A DNA stretch of 64,000 nt from contig JAOABH010000004.1 of the NCBI GenBank assembly GCA_026418455.1, positions 372,001-436,000 on the forward strand. Reading direction: 5' to 3'. This DNA is from Hydrogenothermaceae bacterium (GTDB lineage Bacteria; Aquificota; Aquificia; Aquificales; Hydrogenothermaceae). Both the position numbers and the translations under genes were made by a program. This document shows, piece by piece, positions 1 to 8,183 of the stretch (its first letter is position 1; every line of letters begins with the position of its first letter). The notes beneath the pieces are model-generated. The model saw only the letters and a program-made list of their open reading frames with translations. It searched no databases and was not told where the DNA came from.

Positions 1-1
1 A

Positions 2-913
2 AACAATGGCTTAAACTTTTTTGAAAAACTGTATAGTGGTATAAAATCTGAAAAGTGGATAGAAACTATAACTTTTTCAGAAGTTATTAATAAAAATACC
101 GATATATTGCCTTTAAGTAATCTAAAAGCTGGAAGTTGGATATTTGGTAACTTTAAAACATGGATAGGACATCCAGAAAAAAATACAGCTTGGGAATACC
201 TTGATAAAGCGGTCTCTTTTTACAGAAAAAATCCTTCAGAGGAAAGTGAGAGATTTCTTATGATAGCTCAGGGTAGTGATTGGTTTTGGTGGTATGGAGA
301 TGACCATTATACACCATTTTCAGATATATTTGATAATCTTTTCAGGCTTAATTTAAAGTGGGTATATAAATCTTTAAAAGAGACATATCCTTCATACTTA
401 GATAAACCTATAAAAAAGAAATCAAAAAATCAGATAGTTAAAAAACCAACTTACTATATAAAACCCAAGATAAATGGTGAGATAGACAACTACTTTGAGT
501 GGTTATACGCCGGAGAAGTTGACCCAAACTTTGATTTAGGCTCTATGAGTTTAGGCTCTTTGAAACTAAAAAGGGTTTTTTATGGGTTTGATAAGGAAAA
601 TATATACATTCTTATAGATGGTCTTATGGAAGAAGGACAGATATTAGAAATTAAACTTTTCTCTGAAAAAGAAATAAAATTAGCTTTACCTCTAAAAAAA
701 GGTATATTCCAAGTTAAATGTATGGAATACAATGTTGAGTATGGTTTTAACAATGTTTTAGAGATAAAAATACCTATTGAGTGTATAAATAGAAATAAAT
801 CTGTAGAGTTCAATATAGCTCTGTTAGAAGATGAAAAAGTTATAGAGAGAGTTCCTGTTTACTCAAATTTTGAGATAGAGATAGAAAATTTTGAATATGA
901 ATGGATGGTGTAG
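2..913 (+). CDS. GH57 family glycoside hydrolase (C-terminal part, 5'-truncated)
   Basis: The frame is open from the window edge, so this is the last 303 residues of a longer protein whose start lies upstream. The segment GSWI..F.TWIG..EKN near residue 43 and the SDWFWWYGDDH block at about residues 92-102 are typical of the region after the catalytic barrel in GH57 alpha-amylase/amylopullulanase-like proteins. The remainder, about residues 140-303, looks like a beta-rich C-terminal domain. The catalytic Glu and Asp are outside the window. The next gene, a second GH57 enzyme, begins 3 bases after the stop, so the two are almost certainly co-transcribed for glycogen or maltodextrin turnover. 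Exact specificity (amylase, branching enzyme or pullulanase) cannot be decided from this fragment. Confidence 0.85.
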   Translation, partial: NNGLNFFEKLYSGIKSEKWIETITFSEVINKNTDILPLSNLKAGSWIFGNFKTWIGHPEKNTAWEYLDKAVSFYRKNPSEESERFLMIAQGSDWFWWYGDDHYTPFSDIFDNLFRLNLKWVYKSLKETYPSYLDKPIKKKSKNQIVKKPTYYIKPKINGEIDNYFEWLYAGEVDPNFDLGSMSLGSLKLKRVFYGFDKENIYILIDGLMEEGQILEIKLFSEKEIKLALPLKKGIFQVKCMEYNVEYGFNNVLEIKIPIECINRNKSVEFNIALLEDEKVIERVPVYSNFEIEIENFEYEWMV

Positions 914-916
914 AAA

Positions 917-2917
917 ATGGTAAATTTACTCTTTGGAATACACTGTCATCAACCTGTTGATAACTTCCATGAAGTTGTAGATGAGGCAGTAGAGAAAGCA
1001 TACAGACCATTTTTAGAGATTGCAAAAAAATATCCAGAGTTTAAATTTTCTGCTCATTACTCTGGTTGGCTCTTAGAGTATATCTCAAAGTATCACAAAT
1101 TAACATTTAGATTACTTCAAGAACTTTCCGAGAGAGGTCAGATAGAGTTTTTCACAGCTGGATACTACGAACCTGTTTTATCATCTATACCTTCCGACGA
1201 CAGAAAATTTCAGATAGAGAAGTTAAACAGGTTTATAAAAGAAAATTTTGGACAAGAGCCAAAAGGTTTATGGCTTACAGAGAGAGTTTGGGATCCGTCT
1301 ATAGTAAAAGAAATTGTAGAGGTAGGTTTAGAGTATGTTATAGTAGATGATTACCACTTTATATCATCTGGATTTAAAAAAGATAGACTTAAAGGATACT
1401 ATCTAACAGAAAACGACGGCTATATTTTAAAACTTTTTCCGATAGACAAAACACTAAGGTATATGATACCTTTTAGACCTGTTGATAGGATAGAAAACTA
1501 TTTAGAGTATATACAAAGTTTAGGAGATAATCCAGCTGCCATTATATTTGATGATGGAGAAAAATTTGGTATATGGCCTAACACATATCAATGGGTTTAT
1601 GAAAATAACTGGCTTGAAAAGTTTATAGAGAAAATAATCAGTAGTAAAACTGTTAAATTTAACCTTTACAGAAAATATGTAAAAGAAAATAGACCATTGG
1701 GACTGGCATACCTTCCTATAACTTCATACCAAGAGATGGGAGAATGGAGTTTACCTGCGGAAGATTTTCCATTAATAGAACAGCTGAAAGAAGAGTTGTC
1801 AAAAGAGGGTAAAAAGGATATTTTTGAGAAATTTGTAAAAGGTAGTATTTGGAAAAACTTTTTTGTTAAGTATCCTGAGAGCAACAGAATACATAAGAGG
1901 ATATTAGAGCTGTCCGTAAATAACAGAGATTTAAAAAAAGATTCCTCCTTTCTTGATAATATTCTTAAAGCTCAGTGTAATGATGTTTTATGGCATGGAG
2001 TATTCGGCGGACTTTATCTACCAAATTTACGGGATAATGCTTACAGGTATATAATAAAAGCTCAAAAAGAAGTAGAGAGATTAAAAAAGACACCAAAAGT
2101 AGAGTGTAAAGATTTTGATTTAGATGGTAATGATGAGATAAAAGTATCAACGAAAAATCTGATAGTTATACTATCTCAAAAAGGAGGACATTTAACAGAA
2201 CTTTCTATAAAAGAAAGAGAGTTTAACTATCAAAATGTTCTAACAAGATACAGAGAAGGTTACCATTACTTAATGCTAAATCCAAAAGATAGTCAAGAGT
2301 CTAACGAAGGAATATCCACAATCCATGAAAGTGGTGTTAGTATATCAGAAGACTTAAAAAATAATCTTATAACAGACTGGCACACAAAGGATTCCTTTGT
2401 GGATCACTTTACATATTCTATAGACCTGGAATCTTTTAAAAGAGAAAATTTTTATGAGATATCAGATTTTACGGAAGGCAGTTTTAACATAGAGTATGTA
2501 GGAGATAAGGTATCTCTAAAAAGAGTTGGATTTTTAAAGAATATATACAACAGTGTTATGATTAAGGATTTTGAATTTGGAGATGAATTCATCAATTGTA
2601 GTATAAGGTTTAAAACAGAAAACCCTGATAGATTACATTACATCTGTGAGTTTAATCTTCATTTTGCAGAAATTCCTCAATTTTTAAGAGAAGAGAGAGA
2701 TTTTGGAATGTTGGATAATTTTGTAATAGATGACAACTACACAGGGAAAAAGTTAAGGTTTGAGTTTGACAGACCTGTACGATGTTTAACCTATCCACTT
2801 AACACAGTATCACAGTCAGAAAAAGGAGTTGATGTAATCACACAGGGAGTGACAGTTGGATTTATTTTAGATTTTGAGTTAAATTTTAGTTTAAAGATAA
2901 AAATTTCCATAACATAA
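917..2917 (+). CDS. GH57 4-alpha-glucanotransferase / alpha-amylase
   Basis: This 666-residue protein has the three-part build of the Thermococcus-type GH57 4-alpha-glucanotransferase: a catalytic barrel (about 1-290), a DUF1925-like helical part (about 300-370) and a beta-rich DUF1926-like domain (about 400-660). The start IHCHQPVDNF is the first conserved GH57 region. LTERVW places the nucleophile at Glu122, and IIFDDGEKFG supplies the acid/base, probably Asp213. Their 91-residue spacing matches the family. It would transfer or hydrolyse alpha-1,4-glucan segments in the cytoplasm. It sits between another GH57 gene and galT/glgA in one operon. Transferase versus amylase activity is not settled by the sequence. 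Confidence 0.88.
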   Translation: MVNLLFGIHCHQPVDNFHEVVDEAVEKAYRPFLEIAKKYPEFKFSAHYSGWLLEYISKYHKLTFRLLQELSERGQIEFFTAGYYEPVLSSIPSDDRKFQIEKLNRFIKENFGQEPKGLWLTERVWDPSIVKEIVEVGLEYVIVDDYHFISSGFKKDRLKGYYLTENDGYILKLFPIDKTLRYMIPFRPVDRIENYLEYIQSLGDNPAAIIFDDGEKFGIWPNTYQWVYENNWLEKFIEKIISSKTVKFNLYRKYVKENRPLGLAYLPITSYQEMGEWSLPAEDFPLIEQLKEELSKEGKKDIFEKFVKGSIWKNFFVKYPESNRIHKRILELSVNNRDLKKDSSFLDNILKAQCNDVLWHGVFGGLYLPNLRDNAYRYIIKAQKEVERLKKTPKVECKDFDLDGNDEIKVSTKNLIVILSQKGGHLTELSIKEREFNYQNVLTRYREGYHYLMLNPKDSQESNEGISTIHESGVSISEDLKNNLITDWHTKDSFVDHFTYSIDLESFKRENFYEISDFTEGSFNIEYVGDKVSLKRVGFLKNIYNSVMIKDFEFGDEFINCSIRFKTENPDRLHYICEFNLHFAEIPQFLREERDFGMLDNFVIDDNYTGKKLRFEFDRPVRCLTYPLNTVSQSEKGVDVITQGVTVGFILDFELNFSLKIKISIT

Positions 2918-2927
2918 GGAGTGGCAG

Positions 2928-3965
2928 ATGACATCTGAACTTAGACTTGACTATCTAAATAACAGATGGACTTTGATTTCTATAGAGAGAAGTAGAAGAC
3001 CCCACGACTACACAGTTTCCATATATGAAGAACCTACAACTGACCTTTCAAAATGTCCATTTGAGTATGGAAATGAAGATAAAACTCCACCAGAAGTATT
3101 TGCTATAAGACCAGATGGAAGTTTACCAAACACTCCAGGTTGGAAAGTGAGAGTTTTTCCAAATAAATATCCAGCTTTAAGACTTGAAAATGAGAAGAAA
3201 AGAGAGGGAGATGGATTTTTTGAAAAGATAGGAGGTTTTGGAGCCCACGAAGTGATAGTAGAAACACCAGATCACTTTAAACATATTCAGGACTTTAATC
3301 AAGAAGAACATTTTTATATGTTTTTTACATTTAGAGAAAGAATTAAAGCCCTTTATCAAGATATCAGAATTGCTTATGTCCATATATTCAAAAATCATGG
3401 TAAAGAAGCAGGTAAAAGCTTAGTTCATTCCCATTCACAACTTATAGCTTTGCCAACAATTCCAACAAAAATTGATACTCAGATAAGGCAATCAAAAAGA
3501 TATTTCAAAGAAAAAGAGAGATGTTATCTCTGTGATGAAATTAAAGCAGAGATCAGAGAAAATAAAAGAGTTGTCTATGAGAATAGTAAGTTTATAGCAT
3601 ACTGTCCTTACGGAAGTTTATTTCCTTTTCAGGTAAGGATAGCTCCGAAATTTCATTCCCACGATTTTTCAGTTGTATCTGATAATGATTTAAGGCAGCT
3701 TTCTGAATGTATGGAGTACATAGTAAAGAAACTACATAAAGCGTTGATAAATCCTCCATTTAACTTTGTTATAAACACATCACCTCCTATCAGAGATAAC
3801 CCTGTAGATCCAGATTACTTTTATGGTATTCAGCAGTTTTACCACTGGCATATAGATATTTTACCGAGAATTACCACAGTTGCAGGATTTGAACTTGGAA
3901 CAGATATTTATATTAATCCAACCCCTCCAGAAGAGGCGGCAAAATTTTTAATTGAGGTGGTTTAG
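2928..3965 (+). CDS. galT: Galactose-1-phosphate uridylyltransferase-like (HIT superfamily)
   Basis: This 345-residue protein belongs to the GalT branch of the HIT superfamily. The active-site motif H167-S-H169-S-Q171 matches the family HPHxQ, with His169 as the probable nucleophile that carries the nucleotidyl group. A second histidine block, FYHWHID, lies near the C-terminus, and Cys199/Cys202 (CYLC) with Cys43 could bind zinc. Known members exchange UMP or ADP between a hexose-1-phosphate and a nucleotide sugar. Directly upstream of glgA, it may link sugar phosphates to the nucleotide-sugar pool used for glycogen. An ADP-glucose phosphorylase or ATP-adenylyltransferase role is possible. 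The stop abuts the glgA start. Confidence 0.82.
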   Translation: MTSELRLDYLNNRWTLISIERSRRPHDYTVSIYEEPTTDLSKCPFEYGNEDKTPPEVFAIRPDGSLPNTPGWKVRVFPNKYPALRLENEKKREGDGFFEKIGGFGAHEVIVETPDHFKHIQDFNQEEHFYMFFTFRERIKALYQDIRIAYVHIFKNHGKEAGKSLVHSHSQLIALPTIPTKIDTQIRQSKRYFKEKERCYLCDEIKAEIRENKRVVYENSKFIAYCPYGSLFPFQVRIAPKFHSHDFSVVSDNDLRQLSECMEYIVKKLHKALINPPFNFVINTSPPIRDNPVDPDYFYGIQQFYHWHIDILPRITTVAGFELGTDIYINPTPPEEAAKFLIEVV

Positions 3966-5393
3966 ATGAGGATTGTTTTTGCTTCCAGTGAGATATATCC
4001 TTTTGCTAAAACTGGGGGATTGGCTGATGTATCTGGATCTTTATCTAAAAAATTAGCCCAACACGGTTTAAAAGTTTTTGGATTTATGCCTCTTTATAAA
4101 ACAGTTGATATAAATAAACATGATATAAAGAAAATAGATATAAATATAACTGTAAACTTATATGGGAAAAGCTATATATTCGAAGTTTATAAAAAAGTAG
4201 ATAATGCAACATACTTTTTCCTGAAGAATGATGAACTTTTTGGTAGAGATTACCTTTACGGAACTCCGGAAGGAGATTATCTAGATAATGATGTAAGATT
4301 TGGTGCTTTTTGCTGGGCAGTTATGGAGTTTATTATGTCAGAAAATTTGAATCCAGATATTATCCATGCTAATGACTGGCAAACTGCATTACTTCCAGTT
4401 TTAACTTATTACAAATATAACTTACATAATGTTAAAACAGTTTTAACTATTCACAATTTAGCATACCAGGGTATATTTGATAAATTTGCCATAGAGAGAC
4501 TAAATTTAGGATGGGATTTATTCCATATGGAAGCTTTGGAGTTTTATGATAAAGTAAACCTCCTAAAAGGTGGAATAGTATTTAGTTCAGCAGTTACAAC
4601 AGTTAGTCCAACGTATGCAAAGGAGATAACAACACCAGAGTATGGATACGGATTAGATGGCGTATTGAAGAAATATATAGTTAAACTCTACGGCATACTT
4701 AACGGAATAGATTACGAAGTGTGGAATCCAGAGACAGATAAAGATATTTATGTAAATTACTGTGTTTTCAACTATGAGAGAAAGGTATTAAATAAGAAAA
4801 GATTACTTAGAGATATTGGAATTGAAGGAGAAGATAAACCATTAATAGTTTTTATAGGTAGATTTGCTAAGCAGAAAGGTATAGATCTAATTGTTGAAAG
4901 TATAGAAGAGTTATCAAGGAAAGAAGCTAATTTTATGATACTTGGTAGTGGAGACAAAGGATACAATGACTTTTTTGAATCTGTAAAAGGTAAATATAAA
5001 AATATCTTCGTAGAAGTAGGTTATGATGAGCCTTTGAGTAGGAAGATGTATGCAGGTGGAGATTTTTTAGTTATGCCATCTTTATTCGAACCTTGCGGAT
5101 TAAATCAGATGATAGCAATGAGATACGGAACCCTTGTTATAGCAAGGGCAACCGGAGGATTAAAAGATACAGTTAAAGACATCTCTGAAGAGAATGGCTA
5201 TGGTATCCTTTTTGAGAACTTTTCCAAGGAAGATTTTTTAAAAGCTATAGATAGGTCTTTAACTCTCTATTATGATAATCCAAATCTATTTAAAAAATTA
5301 CAAAAAGAAGTTATGACTTTAGATTTTTCCCTTGACAATCAAGCTTCAAAATATATAAAACTTTATGAAACCTTAAAATATATGGGGGTGTAA
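3966..5393 (+). CDS. glgA: Glycogen synthase
   Basis: The 475-residue length is normal for bacterial GT5 glycogen synthase. The N-terminal K15-T-G17-G18-L19 loop is the ADP-glucose-binding KxGGL motif. HANDWQTAL and [10 protein letters not shown] are characteristic GlgA blocks, and the second Rossmann domain carries [10 protein letters not shown] and [10 protein letters not shown] with its catalytic Glu. The enzyme elongates alpha-1,4-glucan from ADP- or UDP-glucose in the cytoplasm. Its ATG follows the galT stop without a gap, so translation is probably coupled. glgC and glgB are not in the window. Confidence 0.95.
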   Translation: MRIVFASSEIYPFAKTGGLADVSGSLSKKLAQHGLKVFGFMPLYKTVDINKHDIKKIDINITVNLYGKSYIFEVYKKVDNATYFFLKNDELFGRDYLYGTPEGDYLDNDVRFGAFCWAVMEFIMSENLNPDIIHANDWQTALLPVLTYYKYNLHNVKTVLTIHNLAYQGIFDKFAIERLNLGWDLFHMEALEFYDKVNLLKGGIVFSSAVTTVSPTYAKEITTPEYGYGLDGVLKKYIVKLYGILNGIDYEVWNPETDKDIYVNYCVFNYERKVLNKKRLLRDIGIEGEDKPLIVFIGRFAKQKGIDLIVESIEELSRKEANFMILGSGDKGYNDFFESVKGKYKNIFVEVGYDEPLSRKMYAGGDFLVMPSLFEPCGLNQMIAMRYGTLVIARATGGLKDTVKDISEENGYGILFENFSKEDFLKAIDRSLTLYYDNPNLFKKLQKEVMTLDFSLDNQASKYIKLYETLKYMGV

Positions 5394-5395
5394 AG

Positions 5396-5965
5396 GTGAT
5401 AAATCCTATAGTTGAGATGAGTTTTTTAGAAGATAATTTTTCAAGTCATATAAATTTAGTAGCAGAGGAGGTCTCAAAACAGAAACTACCAGATTTGAAT
5501 ATTCCTGATAGATACAACATCAATAGATTTGTTATACTTCCGGTTAATCCTAATCTTATATACAGTTATTGGTTTACAGAAGATAATCTTAAAGAAGATA
5601 TAAATAGTAAATACAATAACTTTAAAGTGATAATTAAATTATTTGCGGAAAATGAATTTGTAAAAGATATAGAGGTAAGTAGTTTGGAAGGTGAAATTTA
5701 CTTTAATTTCCACGGCCCTTTTAAGAAAGTAAAATCTGTCCTTGGAATATATCATAATACAGATTTTGAACAGTTGATTGAGTCAAATCAGATAGTTATG
5801 CCTTCAGATACAATTTTTGTAGAGGAAGACCAGCATTGGTTTGATAAAAAGAAAAATACTGTTGTGGTAAAAAAATCAGATATAGATTATATAGATGAGT
5901 TTAACAGTATAATAAGGGAAAAATCCGGTGTATTTCTAAATTACTCATCTATTCTCAACAGATAA
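5396..5965 (+). CDS. DUF4912 domain protein of the glycogen operon
   Basis: This 189-residue protein begins with GTG two bases after glgA, behind a GGGGGTG-type ribosome site. The segment around residues 45-60 (VILPVNPNLIYSYW) is typical of DUF4912, and later beta-strand-rich segments resemble a carbohydrate-binding or Ig-like fold. Proteins of this kind are often encoded beside GH57 and glycogen genes in thermophilic bacteria, so a glucan-binding or regulatory part is a reasonable inference. No catalytic motif, signal peptide or membrane segment is visible. It is the last gene of the operon. Confidence 0.65.
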   Translation: MINPIVEMSFLEDNFSSHINLVAEEVSKQKLPDLNIPDRYNINRFVILPVNPNLIYSYWFTEDNLKEDINSKYNNFKVIIKLFAENEFVKDIEVSSLEGEIYFNFHGPFKKVKSVLGIYHNTDFEQLIESNQIVMPSDTIFVEEDQHWFDKKKNTVVVKKSDIDYIDEFNSIIREKSGVFLNYSSILNR

Positions 5966-6031
5966 TCATAGACTAAAAATCATATCGGTTTTAAAATATT
6001 TAGAGTTATAGAAATTTGCTAAGGAGAGAAG

Positions 6032-7417
6032 ATGAAAGAGTTGGTTAGAGAAAAAGCACCTTATATACTGTCAGTTTTAATGTCAGGTGGTGGAGAATAC
6101 GGAGAGATATTCTTTGAAGATTTGAGAAGTTTAACATTAAATCTTGAAGATAACAGAATAGAGAAAAGTTTAAAAGGTAGAGATTGTGGTGTTGGTATAA
6201 GGCTTATAAAAAACTTTAAGACATACTACGGTTTTACATCTGAGATAACTTTTGAAAATCTGTTAAATCTTGCAAAAACCATAGCAAAATCAGAGGGAGA
6301 AGGAGTTATATCTGTTGGGAAGAGACATTTCTCTTCTAAAATAAATGTTCTTTTAGACCCCGATGAGTATAACGTTTCAAGAAAAAAAGATATTCTTTTT
6401 AGAGCAAACGATATTGCAAGGTCTTATGATCCCCTTATAAAACAGGTATCTGTTACTTTAAGAGATGTAAAGAGGGATATTCTTATAATAAACTCTCTTG
6501 GAGATATTGTAGAAGATAGTCAAATAAGAGTTGTGTTCTTTGTAGAAGCTATAGCAAGTGATGGAGTTAACCTATATAGGGGATATGAGGCAACAGGTGG
6601 AGCGATAGGTTATGAACTTTTTAATGAAGATTATGTTAATGTTATAGATTATGTGGCTACAAAGGCTTCTGAGAGGGCAGTTTTAGGATTAAAGGCAAAA
6701 CCTGCTCCAGCTGGAAGTTTTACCGTAGTTATTTCTTCAGAAGCTGGTGGAACTATGATTCACGAAGCAGTAGGACATGGACTTGAGGCAGACCTTGTTA
6801 ATAATGGACTTTCTGTCTATGCAGGTAAAATCGGAGAAAAGGTCGCTTCAGAGCTTGTAACAGTTATAGATGATGGAACTTTATCAGGTAAAAATGGTAC
6901 TTTCAATTTTGATGATGAAGGAGTTCCAGCTCAAAGAAAAGTTTTAATAGAGAAAGGAATACTTAAAGGTTATATGTATGACAGACTTTCTGCTATGAAA
7001 GAAGGGAGAGAATCAACAGGAAATGGTAGAAGAGACGGATATAAAAATATACCGATTGTTAGAATGACAAACACCTTTATAGATGCAGGAAAAGATAACC
7101 CACACGACATTATAAAAGATACCAAAAAAGGAGTATACGTTGTAAAAATGGGTGGTGGACAGGTTAATACTGTCAATGGTGATTTTGTGTTTGAAATTAT
7201 GGAAGGGTATATGATAGAAAATGGTGAGATAACTTATCCTATAAAGGGAGCTACACTGATAGGTAATGGACCAAAAGCATTGGAAGATATTGATGCTGTA
7301 GGATATGATTTAGGGTGGGCTATAGGAACATGTGGAAAAGATGGTCAGAGGGCTCCTGTCAGTGATGCTCAACCTACTGTGAGAATAAAAAGATTAACCT
7401 TAGGGGGAGTAATTTAA
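6032..7417 (+). CDS. tldD: TldD-type metalloprotease
   Basis: This 461-residue protein has the TldD/PmbA fold. The zinc motif HExxxH is at His244-Glu245-His249, inside GGTMIHEAVGHG, and a C-terminal GTCGKDGQ block provides the family's cysteine ligand. In E. coli, TldD pairs with TldE to trim leader peptides and degrade unfolded peptides in the cytosol. No tldE/pmbA partner is in this window, so it may lie elsewhere. The ATG follows an AAGGAGAG ribosome site. A 66-base gap separates it from the glycogen operon, so it probably has its own promoter. Confidence 0.93.
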   Translation: MKELVREKAPYILSVLMSGGGEYGEIFFEDLRSLTLNLEDNRIEKSLKGRDCGVGIRLIKNFKTYYGFTSEITFENLLNLAKTIAKSEGEGVISVGKRHFSSKINVLLDPDEYNVSRKKDILFRANDIARSYDPLIKQVSVTLRDVKRDILIINSLGDIVEDSQIRVVFFVEAIASDGVNLYRGYEATGGAIGYELFNEDYVNVIDYVATKASERAVLGLKAKPAPAGSFTVVISSEAGGTMIHEAVGHGLEADLVNNGLSVYAGKIGEKVASELVTVIDDGTLSGKNGTFNFDDEGVPAQRKVLIEKGILKGYMYDRLSAMKEGRESTGNGRRDGYKNIPIVRMTNTFIDAGKDNPHDIIKDTKKGVYVVKMGGGQVNTVNGDFVFEIMEGYMIENGEITYPIKGATLIGNGPKALEDIDAVGYDLGWAIGTCGKDGQRAPVSDAQPTVRIKRLTLGGVI

Positions 7418-7523
7418 GGTGTATAGTGTTAAAATCATAAGTTATATTGAGTTTGCTCATAAAGAAAGGTAGATGTGATAGATTAAAATTTTAAAGTAAA
7501 AATTTTTTGTAGGAGGAGAAAGT

Positions 7524-8036
7524 ATGGCAACAGTAACACTCAAAGGAAATCCGGTAAATCTAACCGGTAATGAAGTAAATGTAGGAGACAAAGCTCCAGA
7601 AGTTACAGTTGTAGCTACAGATTTATCAGAAAAAAAGGTTGGTGGAGCCACTGATAAAGTACAAGTTTTAATTGCAGTTCCATCTCTTGATACACCAGTA
7701 TGTGCAACAGAAACAAGAAAATTTAATGAAGCTGTATCTCAAATTCCGGGAGCAGATGTGGTAGTTATATCTATGGATTTACCTTTTGCATCTAAAAGAT
7801 TTTGCTCTACAGAAGGTATTGAAAACCTAACTTGTGCATCAGATTACAGAAACAAAGAGTTTGGTCAAAAATACGGTATCTTAATAGCAGATGGTCCATT
7901 AGCTGGAATACTTGCAAGAGCTATATTTGTAGTAGGTAAAGATGGAACAGTTGTTTATAAGCAGATAGTTCCTGAAATCACAGCAGAACCTAACTACGAC
8001 GAAGTTTTAGAAGCAGTTAAGAAAGCAACAGCTTAA
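7524..8036 (+). CDS. tpx: Thiol peroxidase (atypical 2-Cys peroxiredoxin)
   Basis: The 170-residue Tpx has its peroxidatic Cys60 in SLDTPVCATET and its resolving Cys94 in KRFCSTEG, at nearly the same positions as E. coli Tpx (61/95). An extra Cys104 is present. It reduces hydrogen peroxide and organic hydroperoxides using thioredoxin in the cytoplasm. A strong AGGAGGAG site precedes the ATG. Gaps of about 106 bases upstream and 147 downstream, plus a GC-rich hairpin after the stop, indicate a single-gene transcript. Confidence 0.95.
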   Translation: MATVTLKGNPVNLTGNEVNVGDKAPEVTVVATDLSEKKVGGATDKVQVLIAVPSLDTPVCATETRKFNEAVSQIPGADVVVISMDLPFASKRFCSTEGIENLTCASDYRNKEFGQKYGILIADGPLAGILARAIFVVGKDGTVVYKQIVPEITAEPNYDEVLEAVKKATA

Positions 8037-8046
8037 ATATCTCTCT

Positions 8047-8069
8047 ATACCGCCCATAAAGGGCGGTGT
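8047..8069 (+). terminator. GC-rich hairpin after tpx
   Basis: ACCGCCC at 8049-8055 pairs perfectly with GGGCGGT at 8061-8067 around a 5-base ATAAA loop. A G-T and an A-T pair extend the stem to 8047/8069. It stands out in this AT-rich sequence and starts 11 bases after the tpx stop. The downstream tract is only moderately T-rich, so it may be a weak intrinsic terminator or a 3'-end stabiliser. Confidence 0.7.
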
Positions 8070-8145
8070 TCAATCATATCAAGTAAAAATATCTACCTTA
8101 TCAAAAACTCCTTTTGTTAATCCACTTCTATCTTCTAACTTTTAG

Positions 8146-8151
8146 TATAAT
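8146..8151 (+). promoter_or_regulatory. Candidate -10 element for purL
   Basis: A perfect TATAAT lies 32 bases upstream of the purL ATG, in the only sizeable gap of this region. No good -35 hexamer is found at 16-18 bases. The call rests on the -10 match and on position. Confidence 0.45.
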
Positions 8152-8183
8152 TTTTATCTGAAAAATCTTTTAAGGAGAAGTTT

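Noticed and set aside
8037-8183. Possible purine riboswitch before purL
   Set aside because: Apart from the terminator-like hairpin close to tpx and a -10 element, I saw no conserved junction or paired helices of a purine aptamer; the leader after the predicted start is only about 25 bases.
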